From contig NZ_JACZZA010000004.1 in NCBI RefSeq assembly GCF_014863405.1, positions 236,502 through 300,501 of the forward strand: a stretch of DNA of 64,000 nucleotides, in the 5' to 3' direction. Positions within the stretch are counted from its first letter, which is position 1. Every line of letters begins with the position of its first letter. This DNA is from Dyella acidiphila. Its GTDB lineage: Bacteria; Pseudomonadota; Gammaproteobacteria; Xanthomonadales; Rhodanobacteraceae. Both the position numbers and the translations under genes were made by a program. This document shows positions 36,859 through 44,625 of the stretch, piece by piece. Under the pieces are notes generated by a model, which was given only the letters and a program-made list of their open reading frames with translations, had not been told where the DNA came from and ran no database searches.

Positions 36859-38355
36859 TTACGCCGCGCGCGCTTCGCTCTTGCGCGGCCCTTCCAGCAG
36901 CGCATGGCGCACATGCGCAATCACCATGTCCACTTCCGCGCTGGTGATCTTGAAGTGCGGCGTAAAACGCAGCGAGTTGGCGCCGCCATGGATCACGCCC
37001 ATGCCGCGCTCGCGCAGATACTCCTCGGTGGAGCCGGCGCCGTAGCACTTGAACTGCGGCGCCAGTTCGCACGAGAACAGCAGGCCGGTGCCCTGCACCT
37101 TGGTGATCAGGCCGCCCAGCTCGTCCTTCAGCGTATTGAGCTTGTCGACGAATTCCTTGCCGCGCACGCGGATATTGGTGCGCACTTCATCGGTGAGCTG
37201 GTCGAGCGTGGCCAGCGCCACATCCAGCGCCCGCGGATTGGCGGTCATGGTGTTGCCGTAGATGCCCTTGCGGTACAGGCCGGCAGTGCGGTCGGTCACC
37301 GCCAGCACCGACAGCGGATACTGGCCGGCATTGAGCGCCTTGGAGAAGGTTTCCAGATCCGGCGGCGCCAGCTTTTCGAAGCCGGGATAGTCGGTCAGCG
37401 ACAGCACGCCATGCGCACGCAGGCCAGCCTGGATCGAATCGACCAGCAACAGCGAGCCGTGTGCTTCAGTCAGCGCGCGCGCCGCCTGATAGAACGCGGG
37501 CGTCACTGCGCGGCCGGGATCGCCTTCGCCCATCACCGGTTCCAGGAACAGCGCCTCGATAAACCAGCCATGGCGATCGGCATCGGCGAACACCGCTTCG
37601 AGCTGGGCGATGTCATACGGCGCCACCGTAAGCAGCGTGTCTTCATGGCGATAGCTGGCCAGGTGCTGCTGATAAGTGCGGCGCGAAGAATCCGAATACA
37701 GCGCCGGCTTGTCAGTGCGGCCATGGAACGCGCCTTTCACCGCCACGCGCTTGATCGTGCGGCCGGCATAGCGGCCACCGGCGTCGGTCATCAGCTTGGC
37801 GTTGACGTCGGCAATGCGGCAGGCCAGGCCCACCGATTCCGAACCCGAATTCAGGCACAGGTACTGCACATACGGATTGGCGCCGCGGTTGCGGCCGAGC
37901 TCGCGCTGCATCGCCTGGGTGAAGCGCATCTGCGACACGCTCGGCGTCATCACGTTGGCCATCACCTGCGGGCGCGCCAGGGCCGCATCGATTGCTTCGT
38001 TGTTGTGGCCGAAACCCAGCATGCCGTAGCCGCCGTTGTCGTGCGCCACCGCGCCTTTCAGCGTAATCACCCACGGCCCGCGCGCGCTGGCCGGCAAGTA
38101 CGGATTGATCGCATCGTCCGGATAGAAATTCACGAATCCGGCCTGCGCCTGGGTCAACTGCTCGGCTTCGTCGAGCTTGAGGAAATCGGCCAGCTCGGCA
38201 CGCAGTTCCTGATGACGCGCAACCGCTTCGGTGATCGCCTTGCCCAGTTGTGGATCAAGCGCGGCCATGCGCTCGATGGTGGCGTCGTCCAGGCCAGTGG
38301 TCCGCGGCTTGCCGCCAAATTCGCGCAATTCGCGCAGCTGATCGATCACACCCAT
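36859..38355 (-). CDS. Class III PLP-dependent aminotransferase
   Basis: A 498-residue fold-type I aminotransferase of the acetylornithine/ornithine/lysine-6 group. PLP signatures are NSGSESVGLACRIADV (cofactor phosphate), KGAFHGRTDKP, a VDSIQAGLRAHG segment where most relatives have DEIQTG, and the Schiff-base lysine in ETFSKAL (about Lys339). The substrate cannot be named from sequence. It has about 65 residues of N-terminal extension before the core. A single leftward gene, divergent from the ABC exporter operon, with a repeat behind it. Confidence 0.85.
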   Translation of the reverse strand: MGVIDQLRELREFGGKPRTTGLDDATIERMAALDPQLGKAITEAVARHQELRAELADFLKLDEAEQLTQAQAGFVNFYPDDAINPYLPASARGPWVITLKGAVAHDNGGYGMLGFGHNNEAIDAALARPQVMANVMTPSVSQMRFTQAMQRELGRNRGANPYVQYLCLNSGSESVGLACRIADVNAKLMTDAGGRYAGRTIKRVAVKGAFHGRTDKPALYSDSSRRTYQQHLASYRHEDTLLTVAPYDIAQLEAVFADADRHGWFIEALFLEPVMGEGDPGRAVTPAFYQAARALTEAHGSLLLVDSIQAGLRAHGVLSLTDYPGFEKLAPPDLETFSKALNAGQYPLSVLAVTDRTAGLYRKGIYGNTMTANPRALDVALATLDQLTDEVRTNIRVRGKEFVDKLNTLKDELGGLITKVQGTGLLFSCELAPQFKCYGAGSTEEYLRERGMGVIHGGANSLRFTPHFKITSAEVDMVIAHVRHALLEGPRKSEARAA

Positions 38356-38632
38356 GACTACTCTCCTCGACTCTCACCGGCGCCTCGCACACCCAGCGCA
38401 AAGCAGGCCGACATAACTATTGCGTGCGGGATGGGCGCTAGGGGCCCGAGGGCAAGAAACCCGATTCGCACTCGCCGCGTGGGGGAAACCGCTGGCGTAC
38501 GCCCATCAGGATAACCTGCGGGCAGGGGCCGCCGGTACCCCCGGATGACGCCTGTCATCAGCGATGGCTGACGCTGACAACTGGGCTGGAACCCTTGTGC
38601 TGCCTACGCTGCAGTGCAAGGAGGGACCACCC

Positions 38633-39550
38633 ATGAACACCACATCCGATGTCGTTGCCCGGCTCTCGGGCGCAGTCAAACGCTATGGCCAGCTCACCGC
38701 GCTGGACGGCGTAGATCTCGTGTTGCACCGCGGCGAACTGCTGGCGGTACTGGGTCCCAACGGGGCCGGCAAAAGCACCAGCATCAGCCTGCTGCTGGGC
38801 CTGATCCGCCCCGATGGCGGGCGGGTGGAGCTGTTCGGTCGCGATCCGCAGCAGATCGAGGCGCGCCGGCGCATCGGCGTGATGCTGCAGACGGCGATGC
38901 TGCCGCTGACCTTGCGCGTGGGCGAGCTGCTGCGCCTGGTCGCCAGCTATTACCCGAATCCACGCCCGCTGCAGGAAAGCGCTGCACTGGCCGGTGTCAC
39001 CGATCTGTTGCAGCGGCCTTACGGCAAGCTGTCCGGCGGCCAGCAGCGGCGCGTGCAATTTGCGCTGGCGCTGTGCGGCCGCCCCGAGCTGGTGTTTCTG
39101 GACGAACCCACGGTCGGCATGGATATCGATGCCCGCCAGAAGCTCTGGGCCGCCATGCGCAGCCTGGTGGCCGAAGGTTGCTCGGTGGTGCTGACCACCC
39201 ACTATCTGGAAGAAGCCGAAGCGCTGGCGCAGCGCGTGGTGGTGATGGGCAAGGGCCGCGTGCTCAGCGAAGGCACGGTGGATGCACTGCGCGCGCAAGT
39301 ACCGCTTACGCGGATCCGCTGCGTTAGCGATATCGATGCGTCGACCGTGGCGAATTGGCCGCAGGTGGCCAGCGCCGAACGCGATGGCGCGCGCCTGCGC
39401 ATCAGCACGCATGCGGCGGAAAACGTATTGCGCCGCCTGCTGGCCGCCGATGAGACGCTGAGCGAACTGGAAGTGCAGCGTGCCGGCCTGGCCGACGTTT
39501 TCACCGAACTCACCCGTGACGAACCCGCGCTGGAACAGGAGGCTGCGTAA
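38633..39550 (+). CDS. ABC-2 type exporter, ATP-binding subunit
   Basis: A 305-residue nucleotide-binding subunit: Walker A GPNGAGKST (about residues 42-50), signature LSGGQQRR, Walker B LVFLDEPTVGMD and the H-loop TTHYLEEAE, then a C-terminal extension typical of DrrA-like exporters. AAGGAGG precedes the ATG. Its stop overlaps the start of the permease gene. With the next three genes it forms an exporter plus two-component set like B. subtilis yvfRS-yvfTU. Substrate unknown, possibly an antimicrobial or lipid. Confidence 0.92.
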   Translation: MNTTSDVVARLSGAVKRYGQLTALDGVDLVLHRGELLAVLGPNGAGKSTSISLLLGLIRPDGGRVELFGRDPQQIEARRRIGVMLQTAMLPLTLRVGELLRLVASYYPNPRPLQESAALAGVTDLLQRPYGKLSGGQQRRVQFALALCGRPELVFLDEPTVGMDIDARQKLWAAMRSLVAEGCSVVLTTHYLEEAEALAQRVVVMGKGRVLSEGTVDALRAQVPLTRIRCVSDIDASTVANWPQVASAERDGARLRISTHAAENVLRRLLAADETLSELEVQRAGLADVFTELTRDEPALEQEAA

Positions 39551-40344
39551 TGAACGCCGTAACCATCACCAACACCGCTGCGGCCGCTGCAGGCAGCATG
39601 GGTTTTCGCCGTGTGCTCGGCGCCTACCTGGCGGAGGCGCGCAGCGAATGCCTGCGCTATATGCGCAATCCCGGTTTCATGCTGCCAATCACGCTGTTCC
39701 CCACCATGTTCTATTTGCTGTTCGGCATCGTGATGAATCACGCCGCCGGTCCCGACGTAGCGCGCTACCTGCTGGTGAGCTACGGCGTATTCGGCGTGAT
39801 GAGCCCGGGGCTGTTCGGCTTTGGCATCTCGCTGGCGCTGGAACGCGACGGCGGCCTGCTGACCTACAAGCGCGCATTGCCGATGCCGCCGGGCGCCTAT
39901 CTGCTCGGCAAGATGCTGATGGCCATGCTGGCGGCGGCGGCCGTCATCCTGCTGCTGCTGGCGATGAGCGTGGGCATGGCGCACCTCGCCATCACGTTGC
40001 GCCAGGCCAGCTTGCTGTTGCTGCTGGGTGTGCTGGGCGTGGTGCCGTTCTGCGCCCTGGGCATGCTGGTGGGCACCTTGATCAAGGGGCAGGGCGCGCC
40101 CGGCGTGCTCAACCTGATCTATCTGCCGATGTCCTTTCTTTCCGGCTTGTGGATTCCGATGAATCTGCTACCCAAGGCGCTGCAGCAGATGGCGCCGGTG
40201 TGGCCGAGCTTTCACCTGCACGAACTGGGGCTGGTAGCGCTGGGCGTGCAGCAGGGCAATATCGCAGGCCATGTGCTGGCGCTGCTGGGCTACACGGTGG
40301 TGTTCCTGGTCATCGCCGCCCGTCGCCTGCGCCGTTACGGTTGA
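39550..40344 (+). CDS. ABC-2 type exporter, permease subunit
   Basis: A 264-residue membrane protein with about six transmembrane helices (for instance residues 39-58, 110-137, 144-165 and 235-255). It is an ABC-2 permease with a cytoplasmic N-terminus. Translation is coupled to the ATPase gene by a TAATG overlap. One permease gene implies a homodimer with two ATPase subunits. Confidence 0.9.
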   Translation: MNAVTITNTAAAAAGSMGFRRVLGAYLAEARSECLRYMRNPGFMLPITLFPTMFYLLFGIVMNHAAGPDVARYLLVSYGVFGVMSPGLFGFGISLALERDGGLLTYKRALPMPPGAYLLGKMLMAMLAAAAVILLLLAMSVGMAHLAITLRQASLLLLLGVLGVVPFCALGMLVGTLIKGQGAPGVLNLIYLPMSFLSGLWIPMNLLPKALQQMAPVWPSFHLHELGLVALGVQQGNIAGHVLALLGYTVVFLVIAARRLRRYG

Positions 40345-40381
40345 CGTACGATACCGGCCATAGCAATCGGGGATCCTGACC

Positions 40382-41590
40382 ATGTCTTTCTCACTACCCG
40401 TGCCAGCATGGTTGAAGCCCGCTCCGGATTCGGAGGCGGCGGAGAATATCCGCAAGGGCCATAACCCCTGGATCGATGCGGTCCACTTGCTATGGTCGGT
40501 GTGGATCTTTTTCGGGCCCTTGATGGACAGCCGCGGCTTCACGCTGCGGTGGCTGTTCACCGTGGTGGCGACCTATCCGGTCTTCCTGCTGCTCTATGCG
40601 TTTTGCATCATTCGCCCGCAGCGCTCGATCTACTTTTATTCCTGGTGCATTGCCTTGCTCGGCTACGTGACCCTCGGCTTCGATGGCGGTGCCGGCGGCT
40701 GCTACTTCATTTACGGCTGCGTGATGTTGCGTGTCTGCGAATATGCCTGGGGCAGATATCTGCTGCATGTTGCCGGCATGTGCGCAGTCTTTGCCGTGAT
40801 CGCCTCGCTGGGTCATATGCCGTGGCAGGTCGTGGCCTATTTGATCGTGATGGTGGCGGTGATCAGCACCGTGGTAAACGTCGGCATCCATGCAGCAAAA
40901 AAGAATGCGGCGCTGAAGTTGTCGCAGGATGAAGTGCGGCGGCTGGCGGCGACAGCCGAGCGCGAACGGATCGGTCGCGACCTGCACGACCTGCTCGGAC
41001 ACACCTTGTCGCTGATCACGCTGAAACTGGAGTTGTCGCGCAAATTGTTCGACCGCGATCCGACCGCTGCGCGCCGTGAACTGGAAGAGGCGGAAAACGT
41101 AGCGCGCCATGCCCTTGGCGAAGTACGCGCAGCGGTTACCGGCATCCGCGCCACCGATCTTGCCGCCGAACTCGCCTCCGCCCACCTGCTGCTGGAATCT
41201 TCGGCCGTGCATCTGGACTACGGTCAGTTGCCGCCGTCGCTGCCGGTCGAAGTGGAACGCGGCCTGGCGCTGGTCATACGCGAGGCGGTCACCAATATCC
41301 ACCGGCACGCAGGCGCCACCGAGGCCAGCGTGCGATTCGACCTCACCACGGAAAAACTGCAGATGCAGATTTGCGATAACGGGCGCGGCGGCCAGAGCGC
41401 CGAGGGCAACGGCATCAACGGCATGCGCGAACGCGTAAGCGCACTGGGCGGCACGCTGTCGATCGACTCCCCGCCCAAGCGTGGTACCCGCCTGCAGGTA
41501 TGCGTGCCGCTCGGCGCGAAGAACCGCGCCCTGCACAGCCATGCGGCGCAGGCCGATGGCGGCGCCGGTCTTGTGCGAGGTGCCGCATGA
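40382..41590 (+). CDS. DesK-like sensor histidine kinase
   Basis: A 402-residue membrane sensor. Five or so hydrophobic segments lie between residues about 35 and 165 and no large extracytoplasmic domain is seen, so it likely senses membrane state or its exporter. The HisKA_3 dimerisation helix has ERIGRDLHDLLGHTLS with phospho-acceptor His202. The ATPase domain carries the N box (REAVTNIHRHAG) and G box (NGRGG...GINGMRERV). It sits between the exporter and its response regulator, and overlaps the latter by 4 bp. Confidence 0.92.
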   Translation: MSFSLPVPAWLKPAPDSEAAENIRKGHNPWIDAVHLLWSVWIFFGPLMDSRGFTLRWLFTVVATYPVFLLLYAFCIIRPQRSIYFYSWCIALLGYVTLGFDGGAGGCYFIYGCVMLRVCEYAWGRYLLHVAGMCAVFAVIASLGHMPWQVVAYLIVMVAVISTVVNVGIHAAKKNAALKLSQDEVRRLAATAERERIGRDLHDLLGHTLSLITLKLELSRKLFDRDPTAARRELEEAENVARHALGEVRAAVTGIRATDLAAELASAHLLLESSAVHLDYGQLPPSLPVEVERGLALVIREAVTNIHRHAGATEASVRFDLTTEKLQMQICDNGRGGQSAEGNGINGMRERVSALGGTLSIDSPPKRGTRLQVCVPLGAKNRALHSHAAQADGGAGLVRGAA

Positions 41591-42189
41591 TCCGCGTGCT
41601 GCTGGCCGAAGACCAGGCCATGGTGCGCGGCGCCTTGTCGGCGCTGCTGAACCTGGAATCGGATATCGAAGTGCTGGGCTCGGTAGCCGATGGCGAGTCG
41701 GCGTGGCGCGAAGTGCAGCGCCTCAAGCCGGATGTGCTGGTGACCGATATCGAAATGCCCGGCATCACCGGCCTGGAGCTGGTGCAGCGCATCCAGCGCT
41801 ACGAATTGCCGATCAAGTCGATCATCGTCACCACCTTCGCGCGCCCCGGCTTTTTGCGGCGCGCCTTGGACGCGGGTGTGTCGGGCTATCTACTGAAAGA
41901 TGCACCGGCCGAACATCTCGCCGAAGCACTGCGCACCGTACATCGCGGTGGCCGCTCGATCGATCCGCAGCTCGCACTGGAGGCATGGTCGGAAGCCGAT
42001 CCGCTCAACGATCGCGAACGCCAGGTGCTGCGTCTGGCCGGCGAAGGGCAGTCGGCGAGCGATATCGCCAGCCATCTCAATCTCTCGCATGGCACGGTGC
42101 GCAATTATCTTTCCGAGGCGATCGGCAAGCTGGGTGCGGGTAATCGGATCGAGGCGTATCGCCTGGCGCGTCAGAAAGGCTGGCTTTGA
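41587..42189 (+). CDS. LuxR/DesR-type response regulator
   Basis: A 200-residue NarL-class regulator. The receiver domain has the acidic pocket AEDQ, phospho-acceptor Asp54 (VTDIEMPG) and Lys in LKDAPAE. The C-terminal LuxR helix-turn-helix is at about residues 135-195 (LNDRERQVLRLAGEGQSASDIA). It starts inside the kinase stop codon (ATGA). It probably activates the exporter operon; DesR-like partners are normally autogenous to the transporter. No terminator is obvious after it, although the following 100 bp contain hairpins. Confidence 0.93.
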   Translation: MIRVLLAEDQAMVRGALSALLNLESDIEVLGSVADGESAWREVQRLKPDVLVTDIEMPGITGLELVQRIQRYELPIKSIIVTTFARPGFLRRALDAGVSGYLLKDAPAEHLAEALRTVHRGGRSIDPQLALEAWSEADPLNDRERQVLRLAGEGQSASDIASHLNLSHGTVRNYLSEAIGKLGAGNRIEAYRLARQKGWL

Positions 42190-42256
42190 TTTTCTGAAAC
42201 ACCATCAATGCGAATACACGCTTTAATCGAAAGCGTGGATAAAAAATATTTTGAAT

Positions 42257-42287
42257 GCAGCGTGTAGGAATTATTCCTACACGCTTA
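42257..42287. repeat. AT-rich inverted repeat after the response regulator gene
   Basis: GCGTGTAGGAA-TTA-TTCCTACACGC, an 11-bp perfect stem, is preceded at about 42217-42235 by a second hairpin (ACGCTTTAATCGAAAGCGT). The sequence is markedly AT-richer than its surroundings. Neither has a following T-run on the + strand, so their role is unclear. Confidence 0.6.
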
Positions 42288-42295
42288 AAAAGCAC

Positions 42296-42324
42296 TTGCA
42301 AGCTAAATACGGCTCGCGTAATGT
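42296..42324 (+). promoter_or_regulatory. Sigma-70-type promoter of the leader/RNA-repair region
   Basis: TTGCAA (42296-42301), exact 17-bp spacer, TAATGT (42319-42324). Transcription would start near 42331, just ahead of the leader ORF and attenuator-like hairpins. Confidence 0.6.
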
Positions 42325-42369
42325 TCGCGTCCTTCGCCGGTGCCGGCGATATTCTCAGTGGAATTAATC

Positions 42370-42474
42370 ATGTCGTATCACTTTGCCAACATTGCTTCGC
42401 TGCCGCGCCCGATGCGCGACGCGATGCCGTGCGTGCGACGTGAAGGGCATGCACTGCGGAAAGATTTCTTCTAA
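42370..42474 (+). CDS. Candidate leader peptide of 34 residues
   Basis: ATG-started ORF MSYHFANIASLPRPMRDAMP, continuing CVRREGHALRKDFF, then TAA, with a weak GTGGAA ribosome site. It lies 46 bp after the predicted transcription start, and its stop is two bases before the first of four competing hairpins. It contains five Arg codons and ends Phe-Phe, but has no long run of one amino acid. The placement is that of an attenuator leader peptide; translation is not proven. Confidence 0.45.
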   Translation: MSYHFANIASLPRPMRDAMPCVRREGHALRKDFF

Positions 42475-42476
42475 AC

Positions 42477-42564
42477 GACCGATGCTCTTGTGGAGATCGG
42501 TCACCCGATCTCCCGAGGCGAACGCGAACGCCCTCGGGTCAATGCCCGGGGGCGTTTTGTTTTA
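42477..42564 (+). promoter_or_regulatory. Attenuator-like hairpin chain ending in an intrinsic terminator
   Basis: Five segments pair in mutually exclusive ways. 1:2 is GACCGAT (42477-42483) with ATCGGTC (42496-42502). 2:3 is GGAGATCGG (42492-42500) with CCGATCTCC (42505-42513). 3:4 is CCCGAGGCG (42512-42520) with CGCCCTCGGG (42529-42538). 4:5 is the terminator, AACGCCCTCGGG (42527-42538) with CCCGGGGGCGTT (42545-42556), followed by TTGTTTTA. A ribosome finishing the leader ORF would cover segment 1, favour 2:3 and so the terminator; stalling earlier would allow 1:2, then 3:4 and read-through. This is classic attenuation logic, but no biosynthetic gene follows. Confidence 0.7.
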
Positions 42565-42900
42565 GGCGTTCGCAAGGGATGTGCATGCATCGAACCAGGT
42601 TTTTGTATTCGATTTTCAGGAATTTACTTCCGCCCCGAAGTATCCGGCCGTAGCAGCGGCCGAGGCAGGGGCGCGGCTGCGACAAGCGCATGTGCGCTGC
42701 GCCTGGATGCTTCGGCGCGGGTGGTGCGGGAAATCGAGTTCATCAATAACAGGCGCTTGCGCCTTCATGAATTGCCGATGGAATGTCGGCAATACGCAGC
42801 ATTTATCGGCAGGTTTTCAGCGGTTCGGGTTCTCATGCCCGTCTGGTGCGCGCGGCTGTGCCGTGGCGTATGCCGAAACATGTACGAGAGTGTTGCGACT
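42565..42900 (+). other. Structured non-coding stretch before the tRNA-like pair
   Basis: No convincing gene: the open frames here have no family resemblance and no ribosome site. It contains short perfect hairpins such as AGGCGC-TT-GCGCCT (about 42751-42764) and ATTGCCGA-TGGAATG-TCGGCAAT (about 42772-42794). It may be a processed RNA leader. Confidence 0.4.
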
Positions 42901-42974
42901 GTGACGTTAGCTCAGAGGTAGAGCAGCGGCATTCGATGCCGTTGGTGGCCGGTTCGACTCCGGTACGTCAACCA
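42901..42974 (+). ncRNA. tRNA-like RNA 1 (anticodon position TCG, defective acceptor)
   Basis: A cloverleaf with D stem GCTC/GAGC, anticodon stem GCGGC/GCCGT, loop ATTCGAT (TCG at the anticodon), 5-nt variable loop, and T stem GCCGG/CCGGT with loop TTCGACT. The acceptor pairs only six bases (TGACGT with ACGTCA), with G42901 unpaired; A and CCA then follow directly. A normal tRNA would have seven pairs. It resembles an arginine tRNA at the anticodon but is a poor substrate for charging. It is one base from a second tRNA-like element, upstream of slipin and rtcB. Confidence 0.75.
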
Positions 42975-42975
42975 C

Positions 42976-43042
42976 TGGATAGCTCAGTAGGGTAGAGCAT
43001 CGGTCTATGAAACCGAGTGTCGCGGGTTCGACTCCCGCTCCA
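42976..43042 (+). ncRNA. tRNA-like RNA 2 (anticodon position ATG, 4-bp acceptor)
   Basis: Good D stem GCTC/GAGC with a 9-nt loop, anticodon stem TCGGT/ACCGA with loop CTATGAA (ATG at the anticodon), 5-nt variable loop, and T stem GCGGG/CCCGC with loop TTCGACT. The acceptor is only TGGA/TCCA, four pairs, and there is no CCA end. An ATG anticodon is not used by normal bacterial histidine tRNAs. The 3' side runs straight into a hairpin (CATGACT-TCT-AGTCATG). Confidence 0.75.
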
Positions 43043-43078
43043 CATGACTTCTAGTCATGACCGGGAACGCAAGTTCCC
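43043..43078 (+). ncRNA. Two hairpins 3' of the tRNA-like pair
   Basis: CATGACT-TCT-AGTCATG (43043-43059) abuts the second tRNA-like acceptor. GGGAAC-GCAA-GTTCCC (43063-43078) has a GNRA tetraloop. Both are perfect. No T-run follows, so these look like RNA structure rather than terminators. Confidence 0.65.
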
Positions 43079-43448
43079 ACCCCAGGAAACACCTCGTGTG
43101 TCGGCTGGGTCGACCGCCACGGAAAGGCAGTCGCCATTCGATGCAGCGGGTGCGTAGCCGGGTGTACGTCCCGCGTGCGGGCGGGTTTTCGCGCAGGATG
43201 GCAGTACGGTGCGCCGTATTGCCGGCCACGCGGCGACCTCCCCGCGCAAGGCACGAACGTTCCGCCACGCATGCGTGAAGAGGTGTTTCCACCTTATTCG
43301 TTTCGATCGAGGTCCGCGCCATGCGGACACGATGATCCCGCGAGGGAGGCCGTGGTGCGCCCTGCATCACGCCACTGCACGGCAATGGTCCACCTGTGCA
43401 GGCGGCGCAAAAGACGTGGACCGCGAAGAGATTGCAAGGAGCATTCCC
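43079..43448 (+). other. Leader region between tRNA-like RNAs and slipin gene
   Basis: 370 bp with the slipin frame open from 43209 but without protein-family resemblance before 43449. Contains short inverted repeats (for example CCCGC/GCGGG near 43170-43182). I see no gene or clear promoter in it. Confidence 0.4.
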
Positions 43449-44573
43449 ATGTTCTGGATCAAGCAAATCGTAATCGGCGACGGCGAGCGCGGTTTGCTGT
43501 ATCGCAACCGTCGATTGCAGGATGTCCTGGATGCAGGCGTCTATCGTTACTTCGACCCGTTCAAGCGCATCAGCGTGGCGGTGCACAACATCGCGCGCCC
43601 GGAATACGCCGGCAACGATGCGGAGCTGTTGATGGGTTCGATGAACGCCAAGCTGGCCGCGCATTTTGTGCTGGCCGACGTCGCCACCGACCAGGTTGGC
43701 CTGGTGCTGAAGAACGGCAAGCTGGAGGATGTGCTGGCGCCGGGTACGCGCAAGCTGTACTGGAAGGATTTGGTGCGCATCGACGTGCGGCTGGTCTCGA
43801 TGACGGCGTCGCTGGAGGTCGAGGCGGACGTGGTGGCGCGCTTGCGTCAGCTCGGTCTGCTCGCCAAGGTGGCGGTAGCGGTGGACGTGCCGGCCGAGTC
43901 GGCTGGTCTGCTGTTTGTCGATGGCAAGCTGATGCGCACGCTGGCGTCTGGTGCGCACGCGTTCTGGAGCTTCCGCAAGAACGTCAGCGCAGAGGTGATC
44001 GACTTGCGCGTGCAGTCGCTGGAGGTGTCGGGCCAGGAGCTGTTGACGCGCGACAAGGTCAGCTTGCGCGTCAACCTGGCCGCCAGCCTGCGCGTGACCG
44101 ATCCGGTTGCCGCGCGTACCAAGGTCGCCAAGTACGGCGACTACCTGTATCGCGAACTGCAGTACGGACTGCGTAAGGCCGTTTCGGCCAAGACGCTGGA
44201 CGAACTGCTCGGCGACAAGGCTTCGCTGGACGCCGATATCTATGCCTACGTGCACGGCCGGGTCGGCGAGCTGGGTCTGGAGGTGCTTGGCGTAGGCGTG
44301 AAGGACGTGATCCTGCCGGGCGAGATGAAGGACATCCTCAACAGTGTCGTGCAGGCGGAGAAGACGGCGCAGGCCAACGTCATCCGTCGTCGCGAGGAGG
44401 CGAACGCCACGCGTTCCCTGCTCAACACTGCCAAGCTGATTGAGGAGAGCCCGGTATTGATGCGCCTGAAGGAGCTGGAGGCCTTGGAAAAGGTCACCGA
44501 GAAGATCGACAAGCTCACCGTGTTCGGCGGCCTGGATGGCGTGCTGAACCAGTTGGTGACGTTGAAGCAATAA
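43449..44573 (+). CDS. Slipin-like SPFH (band 7) protein
   Basis: A 374-residue SPFH-domain protein next to rtcB. AAGGAG lies eight bases before the ATG at 43449. There is no evident N-terminal membrane segment. Three similar ~25-residue units precede or enter the SPFH domain (about residues 14-37, 82-106 and 151-176), each of the form Gly-Leu-Leu/Val, then Leu-x-x-Val/Thr-Leu, Gly and an aromatic pair. The SPFH core (about 180-310) has VSGQELLTRDKVSLRVN and GLEVLGVGVKDVILPGEM; a C-terminal helix (AEKTAQANVIRRREEANATR) follows. Slipin-like genes are known neighbours of rtcB; their role in RNA repair is not established. Confidence 0.88.
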   Translation: MFWIKQIVIGDGERGLLYRNRRLQDVLDAGVYRYFDPFKRISVAVHNIARPEYAGNDAELLMGSMNAKLAAHFVLADVATDQVGLVLKNGKLEDVLAPGTRKLYWKDLVRIDVRLVSMTASLEVEADVVARLRQLGLLAKVAVAVDVPAESAGLLFVDGKLMRTLASGAHAFWSFRKNVSAEVIDLRVQSLEVSGQELLTRDKVSLRVNLAASLRVTDPVAARTKVAKYGDYLYRELQYGLRKAVSAKTLDELLGDKASLDADIYAYVHGRVGELGLEVLGVGVKDVILPGEMKDILNSVVQAEKTAQANVIRRREEANATRSLLNTAKLIEESPVLMRLKELEALEKVTEKIDKLTVFGGLDGVLNQLVTLKQ

Positions 44574-44625
44574 ACACCGGCACAGCGCAGGGAAGCGTTG
44601 CGCCGGCTCAGCAAGGATGGACGAG

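Noticed and set aside
42490..42921. 143-codon ORF overlapping the attenuator and tRNA-like region
   Set aside because: It begins inside a terminator hairpin, ends inside a tRNA-like sequence and has no recognisable domain or ribosome site.
42901..43042. Reading the two tRNA-like sequences as functional tRNA-Arg and tRNA-His genes
   Set aside because: Acceptor stems of six and four pairs, no CCA on the second, and an ATG anticodon are inconsistent with normal chargeable tRNAs.
42565..43448. Sigma-54 promoter (RtcR-type) for slipin-rtcB
   Set aside because: Candidate GG/GC pairs in this interval are off the required spacing by one or more bases, and no rtcR gene is present.
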